Source of the DNA: an uncultured Sphingomonadaceae bacterium | GTDB taxonomy: Bacteria; Pseudomonadota; Alphaproteobacteria; Sphingomonadales; Sphingomonadaceae | Direction of reading: 5' to 3' | Length of the DNA: 64,000 nucleotides | NCBI GenBank assembly: GCA_947497455.1 | Contig: CANMGU010000001.1 | Coordinates: forward strand, 62,001-126,000 | Shown: positions 16,193-24,901 of the stretch, piece by piece | Position numbering within the stretch: position 1 is the first letter of the stretch | How the letters are laid out: each line of letters starts with the position of its first letter | Notes under the pieces: generated by a model | The model's input: only the letters and a program-made list of their open reading frames with translations | What the model was told of the DNA's origin: nothing | The model's database searches: none | Made by a program: the position numbers and the translations under genes

Positions 16193-17589
16193 AACAGCTC
16201 CCGCGGATCAGCAACCATGCCGGCAAGAGCGCTTGCTACAACGGTCTCTGGGCTAGCAATATGGGTTTTGACACCCGGTCCCTGGCGGCTTTCAAAATTG
16301 CGGTTGGTTGTTGATATGACTCGCGCACCGGCAGCAAAACTCTCGCCACCAGCATAGAAACACATAGAACAGCCACTTTCCCGCCATTCAAATCCGGCAT
16401 CACGGAAAATCGTATCTATCCCCTCTGCCTCCGCTTCGCGTTTAACGCGGGATGAGCCCGGGACACAGATGGCTTTGATCTGATTGGCGATTTTTTTGCC
16501 TTTCAGCAAAGCGCTCGCGCGCCGCAGATCGGAGAGGCGGCTGTTGGTGCAGCTCCCAATGAAGGCGGCGTCAATTGGTGTTCCGGCAAGGCTTTGTCCC
16601 TTTTGCAATGCCATATAGTCGAGCGGTTGCTGGCTTGCGTCGTTCGGGATAGACCGATTTATGCCGATACTATGCTCTGGACTGGTCCCCCAACTCACCA
16701 TTGGAGTTATGTCACTGGCATCGACTCCAATTTCGGCGTCGAAAACAGCGTTTGTATCACTTGTCAGTTTTTTCCAATGCTCAACTGCTTGCTTCCAATC
16801 TGACCCCTTGGGCGCATAGCGACGATCCTCAAGATATGCGAAAGTTTTGGCATCAGGAGCAACAAACCCGGACATGGCGGAAAATTCGGTCGTCATATTA
16901 CACAGGGTCATCCGTCCTTCCATATCCAGGGCTCGCACCGCCTCTCCTGCAAATTCGACCGCGTGCCCCTTGCCACCGGCAGCGCCATGCCGGGCGATCA
17001 AAGTCATTATCATGTCCTTGGGCGTGACGCCCTTTGACAACGTACCAGAAAACCGAACCCGCATGGATTTTGGCTTGTTCAATCGCAACGTTCCGGTTGC
17101 CATCGCATGTTCTGCTTCGGACGAGCCGATTCCCCATGCGAGTGCTCCAAAGGCCCCCTGGGTGCAGGTATGGCTGTCCGGCGCCACCAATGTACATCCT
17201 GGTAACACGATGCCCATTTCCGGTGAAATCACGTGGACAATGCCTTGATCAGGATCGTCTACATCAAACAAGGTAATCCCAGCGGCATTCGCGGCAGTTC
17301 TGGTCTCGGTAATGAATGCCTGCCCTCCAGGCATAAGCGTCTGATCTGTCCGCCCTGGGCGCGTGTCGACAATATGGTCGGTCACAGCAAAGACGCGCGC
17401 AGGGTCGGCTACGGCCCGTCCTGCTTCAGCTAGTGCGTTCAATGCGGACGCGCCGGTGCGTTCGTGCAGAAACACTCGATCAATCGCCAGCAATGCACCC
17501 CCACCAGGCAAGGTAGAGATCACATGGCTATCCCATAATGAATCAAACAGGGTGGATGGTTCAGGCAGAAGCAGCCTCCATTTGGGCAT
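16189..17589 (-). CDS. leuC: LeuC-like large subunit of an aconitase-family isomerase/hydro-lyase
   Basis: About 466 residues. Fe-S cluster cysteines are present in FIGSCTNSRLSDLRRAS and in ESGCSMCFYAGGES. PDSHTCTQGAFGALAWGIGSSE is the usual LeuC/aconitase segment. The N-terminal TLFDSLWDSHVI is normal for the family. The start is uncertain: ATG at 17587-17589 overlaps the upstream gene and has no ribosome site, whereas a CTG at 17566-17568 lies six bases after GGAGG and gives a more typical N-terminus. With LeuD it forms a heterodimeric [4Fe-4S] dehydratase or isomerase, probably dedicated to the catabolic route here. Confidence 0.9.
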   Translation of the reverse strand: MPKWRLLLPEPSTLFDSLWDSHVISTLPGGGALLAIDRVFLHERTGASALNALAEAGRAVADPARVFAVTDHIVDTRPGRTDQTLMPGGQAFITETRTAANAAGITLFDVDDPDQGIVHVISPEMGIVLPGCTLVAPDSHTCTQGAFGALAWGIGSSEAEHAMATGTLRLNKPKSMRVRFSGTLSKGVTPKDMIMTLIARHGAAGGKGHAVEFAGEAVRALDMEGRMTLCNMTTEFSAMSGFVAPDAKTFAYLEDRRYAPKGSDWKQAVEHWKKLTSDTNAVFDAEIGVDASDITPMVSWGTSPEHSIGINRSIPNDASQQPLDYMALQKGQSLAGTPIDAAFIGSCTNSRLSDLRRASALLKGKKIANQIKAICVPGSSRVKREAEAEGIDTIFRDAGFEWRESGCSMCFYAGGESFAAGARVISTTNRNFESRQGPGVKTHIASPETVVASALAGMVADPRELL

Positions 17590-18061
17590 CAACACTGCGC
17601 CAGTCCTTGGTCACAAAAGTCTCCTGTATCGCGGTCCGCGTTTCCAACAAGCCGTTTCTAATCCAGTGCCAGGTTCGGCAACGATTCTGGCCATCGTCGG
17701 AAATCTGGATCTGTTCGTAGAGATATAGCGACGGATCGCCTTGCCTCTGCCAATATAACATTACAGTGCGATTATATTCGTCCAGCGGCACTTCTGCAGC
17801 CCAGCCCTTGATGAGTTCATTGTCCCACCACACGCGCTTGTCTCGATATTCTGCTGGAAACTCGCGTATCTCGGTCTTGCCATCAGCCCAGGTATAATGG
17901 TTGGTCTGATGATAAGGCACATCACCCTCGTCCGGAAACCGACAGAGCAAGCGCGAGGCATGCTCATCGATTTTCTCATTCTGCGCATTGAAATAGGTGT
18001 AGGTGCCATCCCAGACGCCCTCGTGGCGGGCCAAAAGTGGCATGTCTTCTCTGATTCCCAT
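17561..18061 (-). CDS. Small conserved protein, probable ligand-binding beta-barrel (paralogue of 37619-38089)
   Basis: 166 residues, no signal peptide. The family is not firmly recognised; the pattern resembles calycin/DUF3598-like barrels. It shares with the 37.6 kb protein the layout HEGVWDGTYTYF, then a Tyr/Gln/Asn-Tyr/Phe-Trp segment, a WWDNE block, and RTWHWI..G..L..RT near the end. Start and stop overlap neighbours: the ATG shares one base with the hydrolase stop, and the 3' end overlaps the LeuC start region. Sitting first after the alpha/beta hydrolase in an operator-controlled operon, it may bind or isomerise a pathway intermediate. That role is inference. Confidence 0.7.
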   Translation of the reverse strand: MGIREDMPLLARHEGVWDGTYTYFNAQNEKIDEHASRLLCRFPDEGDVPYHQTNHYTWADGKTEIREFPAEYRDKRVWWDNELIKGWAAEVPLDEYNRTVMLYWQRQGDPSLYLYEQIQISDDGQNRCRTWHWIRNGLLETRTAIQETFVTKDWRSVDAQMEAASA

Positions 18062-19440
18062 TAGTTTTCCTTTTGTCTTGATTGGAGGGCAATATGATAT
18101 TGTCTGGCGCTGTGGCCGTTGATCAGAGCAAGATGCTCCGCGGCAAGATTGCGAGGCTCTAGATGCTTTTCATCGAAAGCAATGGCGTGATCGATATCGA
18201 CTATGTACCAGGGTGCGAACATGTGACGGGCACGCACAATCTGCCATGCGGTGATGAGATAATTACCAAAGCGGTCAGGTGATAAATCAGGATAGAGTTT
18301 CTCTGGTTCGCCGTCGGTTGGCCTGGGATAAATGGTTTCGCTGGTGCCGAGCTCACCGGCGATAGCAGCGATGACTGCATCCCAGGAAGCCCAGGCGACT
18401 GGCGAATCATCAGGCCAATTGTCCGACAGGCCGTGGCCAGGCAGATCAATGGCAATCTGTCCTGCGGGCTGGTTTCCTGTCGCAGCATAAGATGGGGCGT
18501 GTAGGGCAAGCGTGTTGCCAATACGATCGCCGCGCCAGTGAATTAGGCCGTCAAAACCTTCTGTATGGATCGTCACAAAGCCTTCATCGTCAGCCTCAGG
18601 CAAATGATCAACCATGGGCGTTTCTGTGGCGAGCAGATGGGAGAGACTGACTGCTTGATGATCTGCTGGCGTCACAACTTTTTGTGCTTTCCAGCTGGCA
18701 GGCATATCTCCCAGACGATCGATATGCTCCTGCAGGGGATCACCATCATATGCGCTGATCAGGCAGGGCGGGACATCAGCGTCCACGGCTGGAATATCAC
18801 GCGGCGCGCGAAGTACGGCGCCATAACCAGCCTGATAAGCATTACCGGCATCAAGCATTTCTCGGACAATTGCGTCAACTCGGGCGGGGTCATCATTGGC
18901 AACGGAAAGTCGATGGGCACCATCAGTTGCAAACCATGGGAAGAACCAGCTTTGTTCCAGAATGCGGTTCCACAACCATGTCAGATGTTCACCATAATCT
19001 GAGGGGTGAAACTCGGGTAGATAGCGATCGCTGAAAAGCGCCATTTCCTCGGGCGTCCAAATTGCATAGCCGCCGACCGCCAAGGTTGTGATTCGACTCG
19101 GATGACGCTTGACCGCTGTTACCAAAATGATTCCGCCGGAATGGAAACCGTAAGCGGCACATTTTTTGATGCCCAGCGCGTCAAGAAAATCGACTACCGC
19201 ATCTGCATATTCGGCGATTTCTGGATGTCCTGGGAGTGGATCAGATTGACCAAAACCCGGGGTATCAGGGGCAATACAGGTGAAATGCGCTGCCCATTTT
19301 TCCATCAGTGTTTCATATTCTTTCGAGCTGCGAGGGCTTTGATGCACCATCAACAGCGGAGGGCCGCTACCGACCTTGCGATAGTGGACGCGACGTATGT
19401 TGCCGCCTTGGTCAATGTCTATAAAGTGACGTGTAATCAT
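18061..19440 (-). CDS. Alpha/beta-hydrolase fold protein with extra C-terminal region; His at nucleophile elbow
   Basis: 459 residues from the ATG at 19438-19440. A longer TTG frame would read through the operator and is rejected. Residues about 1-270 form an alpha/beta-hydrolase domain: PPLLMVHQSPRSSKEYE, IAPDTPGFGQSDPLPG and YGFHSGGIIL. Aligned to GHSMGG elbows, the nucleophile position is His100, not Ser. Residues about 290-459 contain another hydrolase-like stretch (IAIDLPGHGLSDNW) without an obvious second elbow, suggesting a partial duplication. It is the first gene of the leftward 19.4 to 10.8 kb operon. Two related proteins lie at 56364 and 62062. Confidence 0.8.
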   Translation of the reverse strand: MITRHFIDIDQGGNIRRVHYRKVGSGPPLLMVHQSPRSSKEYETLMEKWAAHFTCIAPDTPGFGQSDPLPGHPEIAEYADAVVDFLDALGIKKCAAYGFHSGGIILVTAVKRHPSRITTLAVGGYAIWTPEEMALFSDRYLPEFHPSDYGEHLTWLWNRILEQSWFFPWFATDGAHRLSVANDDPARVDAIVREMLDAGNAYQAGYGAVLRAPRDIPAVDADVPPCLISAYDGDPLQEHIDRLGDMPASWKAQKVVTPADHQAVSLSHLLATETPMVDHLPEADDEGFVTIHTEGFDGLIHWRGDRIGNTLALHAPSYAATGNQPAGQIAIDLPGHGLSDNWPDDSPVAWASWDAVIAAIAGELGTSETIYPRPTDGEPEKLYPDLSPDRFGNYLITAWQIVRARHMFAPWYIVDIDHAIAFDEKHLEPRNLAAEHLALINGHSARQYHIALQSRQKEN

Positions 19441-19446
19441 TTTTCT

Positions 19447-19475
19447 AATTTGTCCGGACAAATTTGTCTCGACAA
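19447..19475. promoter_or_regulatory. Double TTGTCCGGACAA operator (perfect plus imperfect copy)
   Basis: AATTTGTCCGGACAAATT is an 18-base perfect palindrome at 19447-19464. It is followed directly by a weaker copy, TTGTCTCGACAA, at 19464-19475. The site lies in the 84-base gap between two divergent operons (alpha/beta hydrolase leftward, isochorismatase rightward). The core is shared with eight other promoter regions downstream. Confidence 0.75.
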
Positions 19476-19524
19476 GTCTTTTTTGCAGATTATTGTATTT
19501 TTATCGAATCCGGAGAGAAATATT

Positions 19525-20205
19525 ATGACGCTTGTCGGCACAAAAATGGTTTCCGATAGCCGCACGGCGCGGGAGATCTTTGAAGAAGTCATTGGCAACC
19601 CCGCACGAAAGAAATTCGGTTTCGGCGATAAGCTCGCCATCGTCAATGTCGATGTCCAGCAATCTTATACGCGGACCGACATGTTCAAGACCGCCTATGA
19701 GACCGATCCGAATCAGATTGACTATATTAATCGGATTTCGTCACTGGCACGGGCCAAAGCCATGCCGGTTATCTGGAGCAGAGTGGCCTATAAGGGCGAC
19801 GCTGGAGATGCCGGTGTTTGGGGCACGCGAACGGATACCGAAGATTCGCTACAGAATATCAAATATGACAGCGAGCGCCATTTGCTGGATCCGCGCTGTG
19901 ATTTGAGTGGGGATGATCTGCAATATACCAAACGTATGCCCAGTGCCTTTTTTGAAACGCCGCTGGCGAGCTATTTGACCTGGCATAAGGTCGATACGGT
20001 GGTGGTGACTGGCGGCTCTACATCTGGCTGTGTTCGGGCCACGGCCGTGGATGCGCTGAGTCATGGATATCGCACTATCGTGCCAATCGAAACGTGTGCC
20101 GATAAACATGAAAGCTATCATTTTGCCAACTTGACCGACTTGCAGTTGAAATATGCAGATGTGGAACCGGTCCAAGCCGTAATTGACTGGCTGGAGAAGC
20201 GCTAG
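19525..20205 (+). CDS. Isochorismatase-family hydrolase
   Basis: 226 residues from the ATG at 19525, with GGAGAG upstream; an upstream open frame is not credible because it crosses the operator. The triad is Asp43 (LAIVNVDVQQSY), Lys136 (YTKRMPSAFFET) and Cys169 (GGSTSGCVRATAVDALSHG). It is longer at the N-terminus than the 10.1 kb paralogue, with a REIFEEVIGNP lead typical of N-carbamoylsarcosine-amidase-like members. It heads the rightward operon with two PuuE-type genes; the TAG stop overlaps the GTG start of the next gene. Amide or carbamoyl hydrolysis is the likely chemistry. Confidence 0.88.
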   Translation: MTLVGTKMVSDSRTAREIFEEVIGNPARKKFGFGDKLAIVNVDVQQSYTRTDMFKTAYETDPNQIDYINRISSLARAKAMPVIWSRVAYKGDAGDAGVWGTRTDTEDSLQNIKYDSERHLLDPRCDLSGDDLQYTKRMPSAFFETPLASYLTWHKVDTVVVTGGSTSGCVRATAVDALSHGYRTIVPIETCADKHESYHFANLTDLQLKYADVEPVQAVIDWLEKR

Positions 20206-21098
20206 TGTCTGAAGCACAGAAATCCGATCCCGGATTATATGACTATCTGCCTTATCGCGGTCGCCCGAAAATCGAATGGCCGGATCGCAAGACCTGCGCG
20301 GTCTGGGTCGCGCCCAATCTGGAATTTTATGAACTGGACCCGGCAGTTAATCCTCATCGGAAAAGCTGGCCTAAGCCGCATCCCGATGTGGTCGGTTATA
20401 GCCATCGCGATCATGCCAATCGCGTGTCTCATTGGCGTATGGCGGAGATGATGACCAAGCACGGCTTTCCGGGATCGGTGAGCTTATCGGTAGCGCTGTG
20501 TGACCATATTCCTGAAGTTGTCGAGGATGCTAGCCAGCGTGGTTGGGAATTTTTCAGCCACGGTATTTACAATACGCGTTACTCTTATGGCATGGATGAA
20601 GCACAGGAACGTGCAATTATTGAGGACTCCATCACGACCGTCGAACGCGCCACGGGTCAACGGATTCGCGGATGGCTTGCTCCGGCGCTAACCCATACAC
20701 CTAGGACGCTCGATCTGCTCGCCGAATATGGCTTGGATTATACTTGCGATCTGTATCATGATGATCAGCCGACCAATGTGAACGTGAAATCCGGTCAGTT
20801 AACAGCGATTCCCTATAGCCTTGAGGTCAATGATCATTACGGCTTCTTCATTTATAATATGTCGCCGCGGGAATATGCCGATACGCTGATCCGGCAATAT
20901 GACAGGCTGGCGGAAGAAGGCACACAATCGGGAACTGTGATGTGCATACCGTTGCACAGCTATCTGATTGGTCAACCCCACCGTATTGGGCCGTTTGAAG
21001 CCGTGCTCGAACATATTGCTGCCGATGGCCGGGCTTGGATTACCAAGGCCGGGAACATTGTGGACGCCTTCCGTCAACAGACCGGAGGCGCATCATGA
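20205..21098 (+). CDS. PuuE-type polysaccharide-deacetylase-fold hydrolase (cyclic amidohydrolase candidate)
   Basis: 297 residues with a GTG start overlapping the previous stop. Features of the allantoinase PuuE branch of the NodB fold: WVAPNLEFYE near the N-terminus, FSHGIYNTRYSYGMDEAQER, GWLAPALTHT...LLAEYGLDYTCD and a CIPLHSYLIGQPHR segment. Characterised PuuE enzymes open cyclic ureides without metal. Next to an isochorismatase-type amidase, a ring-opening followed by amide cleavage is a reasonable idea. The next gene is a divergent paralogue, so the two may form a hetero-oligomer. Sugar deacetylation is less likely because no carbohydrate genes are nearby. Confidence 0.85.
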   Translation: MSEAQKSDPGLYDYLPYRGRPKIEWPDRKTCAVWVAPNLEFYELDPAVNPHRKSWPKPHPDVVGYSHRDHANRVSHWRMAEMMTKHGFPGSVSLSVALCDHIPEVVEDASQRGWEFFSHGIYNTRYSYGMDEAQERAIIEDSITTVERATGQRIRGWLAPALTHTPRTLDLLAEYGLDYTCDLYHDDQPTNVNVKSGQLTAIPYSLEVNDHYGFFIYNMSPREYADTLIRQYDRLAEEGTQSGTVMCIPLHSYLIGQPHRIGPFEAVLEHIAADGRAWITKAGNIVDAFRQQTGGAS

Positions 21099-22018
21099 GT
21101 CTTGATCCAGATTATCTTGAATATCCGAAGCGTGGTCGCGGGATGGACCACGGTTATTATCCATATAACAGCTTGTTTGATCGCGAACCGTTGCAGTGGG
21201 CCGATGACAAAAAATTGCTCATCTGGCCCGTCATCAGCCTGGAATATTTTCCGATGGTGCCGAATGATGACCCCTTCCGCGCGCCAGGACACATGCAGAC
21301 GGCATATCCCGATTATCGCCATTATACCGCGCGGGAGTATGGCACGCGGATTGGAATCTACCGGTTGCTAGGCGCGTTTGAAAAAGTGGGGGCGACGGTT
21401 TCGGTGGCGGCCAACAGCGTCATTGCCGATCGCTACCCACAGTTGATTAAGGAAATTATCTCCGCTGGTCATGAGATTATCGCGCATAGCACGGACATGA
21501 ACGGCACAATTGCTAGCGGTATGGATGAAGCGGACGAGAGGGCCTTGATAGAGGATGCACTTTCGACGCTCGAAAGGTCAATCGGAAAGCGGCCTCGTGG
21601 GTGGCTGTCGATAGCGCGTTCGCAGAGTTTTAATACTGCAAAACTCCTTGCGGAGGCGGGCGTTGAATATATGTGTGACTGGGTCAATGACGAATTGCCT
21701 TATGGATTTCAGACCGACGGTGGAGCGATCACTAATATTCCGCTCAATCATGAACTTTCAGACCGCCAGATTATCAACGTCCAACAGCAATCGATTGATA
21801 GCTATGCTCAGCAGATGCGCGATGCTGCTGATTGGTTGCTGATGGAAACCGAGCCATATGGAGGTCGGATGCTGCCTATGCATTTGACACCTTATATCAT
21901 GGGGTTACCTTATCGTATCAGCGGTTTTGAGACTTTGATCGCGGGTTTTGCCAAGCAAAAGAATATCGGGTTCGCTCGGGGTGATTCGATACTCGACAGC
22001 TGGAAGGCGCAACAATGA
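21095..22018 (+). CDS. PuuE-type polysaccharide-deacetylase-fold hydrolase, second copy
   Basis: 307 residues starting at the ATG 21095-21097 (ATGA overlap; GGAGG seven bases upstream). It is related to the preceding protein: WPVISLEYFPM, IAHSTDMNGTIASGMDEADER, RGWLSIARSQSFNT and LLAEAGVEYMCDWVNDE. It differs in having S-T-D after the His where PuuE enzymes have H-G, so its active site may be modified. The stop overlaps the aldehyde dehydrogenase start. Likely a cyclic amide or imide hydrolase or a partner subunit of the upstream gene; this is inferred from fold and context. Confidence 0.83.
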   Translation: MSLDPDYLEYPKRGRGMDHGYYPYNSLFDREPLQWADDKKLLIWPVISLEYFPMVPNDDPFRAPGHMQTAYPDYRHYTAREYGTRIGIYRLLGAFEKVGATVSVAANSVIADRYPQLIKEIISAGHEIIAHSTDMNGTIASGMDEADERALIEDALSTLERSIGKRPRGWLSIARSQSFNTAKLLAEAGVEYMCDWVNDELPYGFQTDGGAITNIPLNHELSDRQIINVQQQSIDSYAQQMRDAADWLLMETEPYGGRMLPMHLTPYIMGLPYRISGFETLIAGFAKQKNIGFARGDSILDSWKAQQ

Positions 22019-23436
22019 AGATACGCAATCCGCGCACTGGTCAGGCAGACTATGAGATCGCACCGATTAACAGCAATGCAGTCGAAGAAGAGGCGAATCG
22101 ATTACGTGGAGCGCAAAGTGATTGGGCGACAAAAAAGCCTGAAGAGCGCGGCGCCATATTGCTGCAATGGGCGGAGGCGATAGAAGCTGACCTTGGTGCC
22201 ATCATTCCGGCCCTGACGGCCGACACAGGACGCGGCGGGATTTCGAAAATCGAAGCGGCTGGAGTGCCCGGGCAAATTAGGCGATGGGCGACCACAGCGC
22301 CGCAGCTGATTGCCGAAGGACAACCTGTCGAACAACCAACATCGATCCCGACGGTTACTACTTCGACACAATTGGTGCCTTATCAATTGGTCGGTGTGAT
22401 CAGCCCGTGGAATTTCCCGATGACCCTCGCGCTGATCGATGCGATTCCAGCGTTATTGGCGGGATCAGCTGTGCTGGTTAAACCATCCGAAGTGACCCCC
22501 CGTTTTATCAAACCGCTGATGGAAACCGTGCGGAAAATCCCGGATTTGGCTGCTGTGCTGTCGATTATCGAAGGCGATGGCGCGACGGGTTCGGCAATGG
22601 TCGACCAGGTCGACTACATCTGCTTCACAGGATCGGTCGCCACTGGACGAAAGGTCGGCGAGGCAGCGGCAAAAGCTTTTATTCCAGCAAGTCTGGAGCT
22701 CGGGGGTAAAGATCCGATGATTATTCTTGCCAGTGCCGATCCCGAAAAGGCAGCTGCCACAGCGCTTAGAGCCAGTATTGTCAATACGGGTCAGGCCTGC
22801 CAGTCGATCGAGCGAGTCTATGTGGCGCGGGAGATTGCTGAACGGTTTCTCGCCAGTCTGACAGCTCAAGCAGAGGTGGTGCAGCTTAACTTTCCTGATA
22901 TCAACCGGGGACATATCGGTCCGTTTATCTTTGAAAAACAAGCGAAAATTGCACAGAGTCAGATTGATGATGCTGTCCAAAAAGGCGCGAAACTGATCAC
23001 CGGCGGTACGGTCGAAAATCTCGGCGGCGGGCTCTATCTCAGGCCCACGGTTCTCACCGATGTCCCGCCGGACGCCGACATCATGCGCGAGGAAAACTTT
23101 GGACCCGTTATTCCGGTGGTGCTTTATGATCAGATTGAACAGGCGATTGTGCAAGCGAATGACAGTATCTTCGGATTGTCTGCTGCAGTTATTGGCGGAT
23201 CAGTGACAGAGGTAGAACAGATTGCTGTTCGTCTGAAAGCCGGCGCGGTGTCAATCAATGATGGTTCACTGACGTCGATGGTCTGGGAAGCCGAAAAATC
23301 GAGCTTCGGCTATTCCGGCCTTGGTGCATCGCGGATGGGTGCCAGTGGATTGCTGCGCTTTTTCCGCAAGAAGGCGCTGATCCGGCAATCGGGCGAAGCG
23401 GCGCGGATAGAAGCTTTTGCAGAGGAGAATTTCTGA
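22015..23436 (+). CDS. NAD(P)-dependent aldehyde dehydrogenase
   Basis: 473 residues. VGVISPWNFPMTLALIDAIP, FTGSVATGRKVGEAAAK, LELGGKDPMIIL with Glu228, and NTGQACQSIERVYV with nucleophile Cys262 are the standard ALDH motifs. It oxidises an aldehyde to an acid, or possibly a semialdehyde intermediate. The start overlaps the upstream deacetylase-like stop (ATGA) and its stop overlaps the methyltransferase start, so it belongs to the same tightly coupled operon. The substrate cannot be named from sequence. Confidence 0.95.
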   Translation: MKIRNPRTGQADYEIAPINSNAVEEEANRLRGAQSDWATKKPEERGAILLQWAEAIEADLGAIIPALTADTGRGGISKIEAAGVPGQIRRWATTAPQLIAEGQPVEQPTSIPTVTTSTQLVPYQLVGVISPWNFPMTLALIDAIPALLAGSAVLVKPSEVTPRFIKPLMETVRKIPDLAAVLSIIEGDGATGSAMVDQVDYICFTGSVATGRKVGEAAAKAFIPASLELGGKDPMIILASADPEKAAATALRASIVNTGQACQSIERVYVAREIAERFLASLTAQAEVVQLNFPDINRGHIGPFIFEKQAKIAQSQIDDAVQKGAKLITGGTVENLGGGLYLRPTVLTDVPPDADIMREENFGPVIPVVLYDQIEQAIVQANDSIFGLSAAVIGGSVTEVEQIAVRLKAGAVSINDGSLTSMVWEAEKSSFGYSGLGASRMGASGLLRFFRKKALIRQSGEAARIEAFAEENF

Positions 23437-24623
23437 TGGGCGTGGAATTACAGCATCCGATGAAACCCGAACTTACGGTGGAAGAGGCCGCGCGCGGGCG
23501 TTTTGTGTCTGGCATCAGGGCGTTCATCCTCAACGATCTCGCTGGTGATTTGCGCACCGCTTATGACAAGCGGGCCGCACCAGCCTTCGTCCGTGAGCAG
23601 GGCCGTGCGCCGGAAACCAGCAATGAGGCGCATCAGGCGCTGCGCGGCGACCCGGCGTTCAATATCTATTCGGCCATGCGGGTGCAGGCGCAAAAAATGG
23701 TCTGGCATGCGTCCGGCGACGTGGTCGCCCGCGATCTGGAACGGTTGGAGGCCGAGGCGGCAAATGTCGCAGACCGACCCGGTTCTGTGACACTGAACCC
23801 TGATCTCGACATCCCGCGCAATGTCGATGCGATCGAAGTGCATCTGATGCCGGGCAGCTATACGCGCGGCGGTGAAACGCTAGAGGCTGGAGCGGTCTAT
23901 GATCAAGGTCTGGCTGTGTTTTCTATGGGTCTGATGGGCGCCAATCTTGATGATATCGGCTTGTCCATGGCGGCTTATGTTAAGGGCAAGTTTCCGAACT
24001 TCAACCCGCAGAGCATTCTCGATACGGGCTGTACCATCGGACACAATACTTTACCGTGGAAACAGACCTATCCCGACGCCAAGGTCGAAGCGATTGACGC
24101 CGCGGCCGGCGGCCTGCGCTATGCTTCCGCACGTGCGAAAATGCAGGGGCAGGATGTCCGTTTCGCACAAATGTCCGCCGATGCGTTGGACTATCCAGAT
24201 GCCAGTTTTGACCTCGTCTTTTCCTCCATGTTCCTCCATGAATTGTCGAAGAAGGCGCGCGCCGCGGCATTCGAGGAAGCTTATCGGGTGTTGAAACCCG
24301 GCGGTCTGCTGCTCCATATGGAATTGCCGCCCAATGACCAGATGAATGCCTTTGACGGCTTTTATCTCGATTGGGATAGCTGGTATAATTCGGAACCCTT
24401 CTACAAAGGGTATCGCGATGAAAACCCAGCAGAATTGTGCCAGGTAGGCGGCTTTGCCGCAGACGATTATTTCCAGTTCGTCGTCCCCAGCATTGGTATC
24501 TATGGCGAGGAGGCGGTGGCGCAAGCCATAGCAGACGAGACCGCCAATGCGGTCGACAGCGAAACCACCGGGCGGCTGGCTGAAGGTATCATGTGGTTCG
24601 GTTTCGGCGCGTGGAAAAGATGA
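23436..24623 (+). CDS. SAM-dependent methyltransferase-like protein (pairs with small coiled-coil protein)
   Basis: 395 residues. A Rossmann methyltransferase domain starts near residue 190 with ILDTGCTIGHNTLPW as motif I, then VEAIDAAAGGLRYASARA and YPDASFDLVFSSMFLHELS. A roughly 180-residue N-terminal part has LNPDLDIPRNVDAIEVHLMP. The paralogue at 28371-29615 shares both parts. The usual GxGxG is replaced by TGCTIG/GTTVG in the pair. Each copy is followed by a small protein with an F/YFDDP motif. The methyl acceptor is unknown; the N-terminal domain may bring substrate specificity. Confidence 0.85.
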   Translation: MGVELQHPMKPELTVEEAARGRFVSGIRAFILNDLAGDLRTAYDKRAAPAFVREQGRAPETSNEAHQALRGDPAFNIYSAMRVQAQKMVWHASGDVVARDLERLEAEAANVADRPGSVTLNPDLDIPRNVDAIEVHLMPGSYTRGGETLEAGAVYDQGLAVFSMGLMGANLDDIGLSMAAYVKGKFPNFNPQSILDTGCTIGHNTLPWKQTYPDAKVEAIDAAAGGLRYASARAKMQGQDVRFAQMSADALDYPDASFDLVFSSMFLHELSKKARAAAFEEAYRVLKPGGLLLHMELPPNDQMNAFDGFYLDWDSWYNSEPFYKGYRDENPAELCQVGGFAADDYFQFVVPSIGIYGEEAVAQAIADETANAVDSETTGRLAEGIMWFGFGAWKR

Positions 24624-24901
24624 GCGGCAAAACCACAAGTCCTGGTCCCGCGTTCAAACCCGATGATACGCCAAAGGAAATTTACGGCCCGGATGGCAAA
24701 CCACAATTTTTCGATGACCCCGGCATGGACCGTTTTGTTGCGGTGGCGATGAACATAGCGCAGGAAATGTGGGTGCAGGAAGAGCGATTAATGGCGCTCG
24801 AAGGACTGAAAGCATCGGAAGCGGATCGTGAAGCAAAACTGAAAGAGTTTATTGACCGCATTTTTGCGCCGCTGCGCGAACAAGGGAGTGATCAGGCATG
24901 A
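24620..24901 (+). CDS. Small coiled-coil protein, partner of the upstream methyltransferase
   Basis: 93 residues from the ATG at 24620 (ATGA overlap with the methyltransferase stop). The family is not recognised. It contains KPQFFDDPGMDRFVAVAMNI, then a long amphipathic helix likely to form a coiled coil (EERLMALEGLKASEADREAK). A homologue at 27997-28359 has RPEYFDDPEDERMLSILMAV and a similar helix, and also follows a methyltransferase of the same type. The conserved pairing suggests a structural or activating subunit of the methyltransferase. No enzymatic motif is visible. Confidence 0.75.
   Translation: MSGKTTSPGPAFKPDDTPKEIYGPDGKPQFFDDPGMDRFVAVAMNIAQEMWVQEERLMALEGLKASEADREAKLKEFIDRIFAPLREQGSDQA

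Noticed and set aside
16189..17589. Leucine biosynthesis operon
   Set aside because: LeuC/LeuD are without leuA or leuB and are locked into a catabolic unit with lyase and CoA-transferase genes.
19441..19461. N-terminal extension of the alpha/beta hydrolase starting at a TTG in the operator
   Set aside because: The reading frame crosses the palindrome itself; the ATG at 19438-19440 fits the family start. The same applies to the TTG extension at 26704 for the gene at 25907.
19102..19524. Long upstream extension of the isochorismatase frame
   Set aside because: It would lie antisense to the hydrolase gene and read through the operator; the ATG at 19525 has a good ribosome site and the family start.
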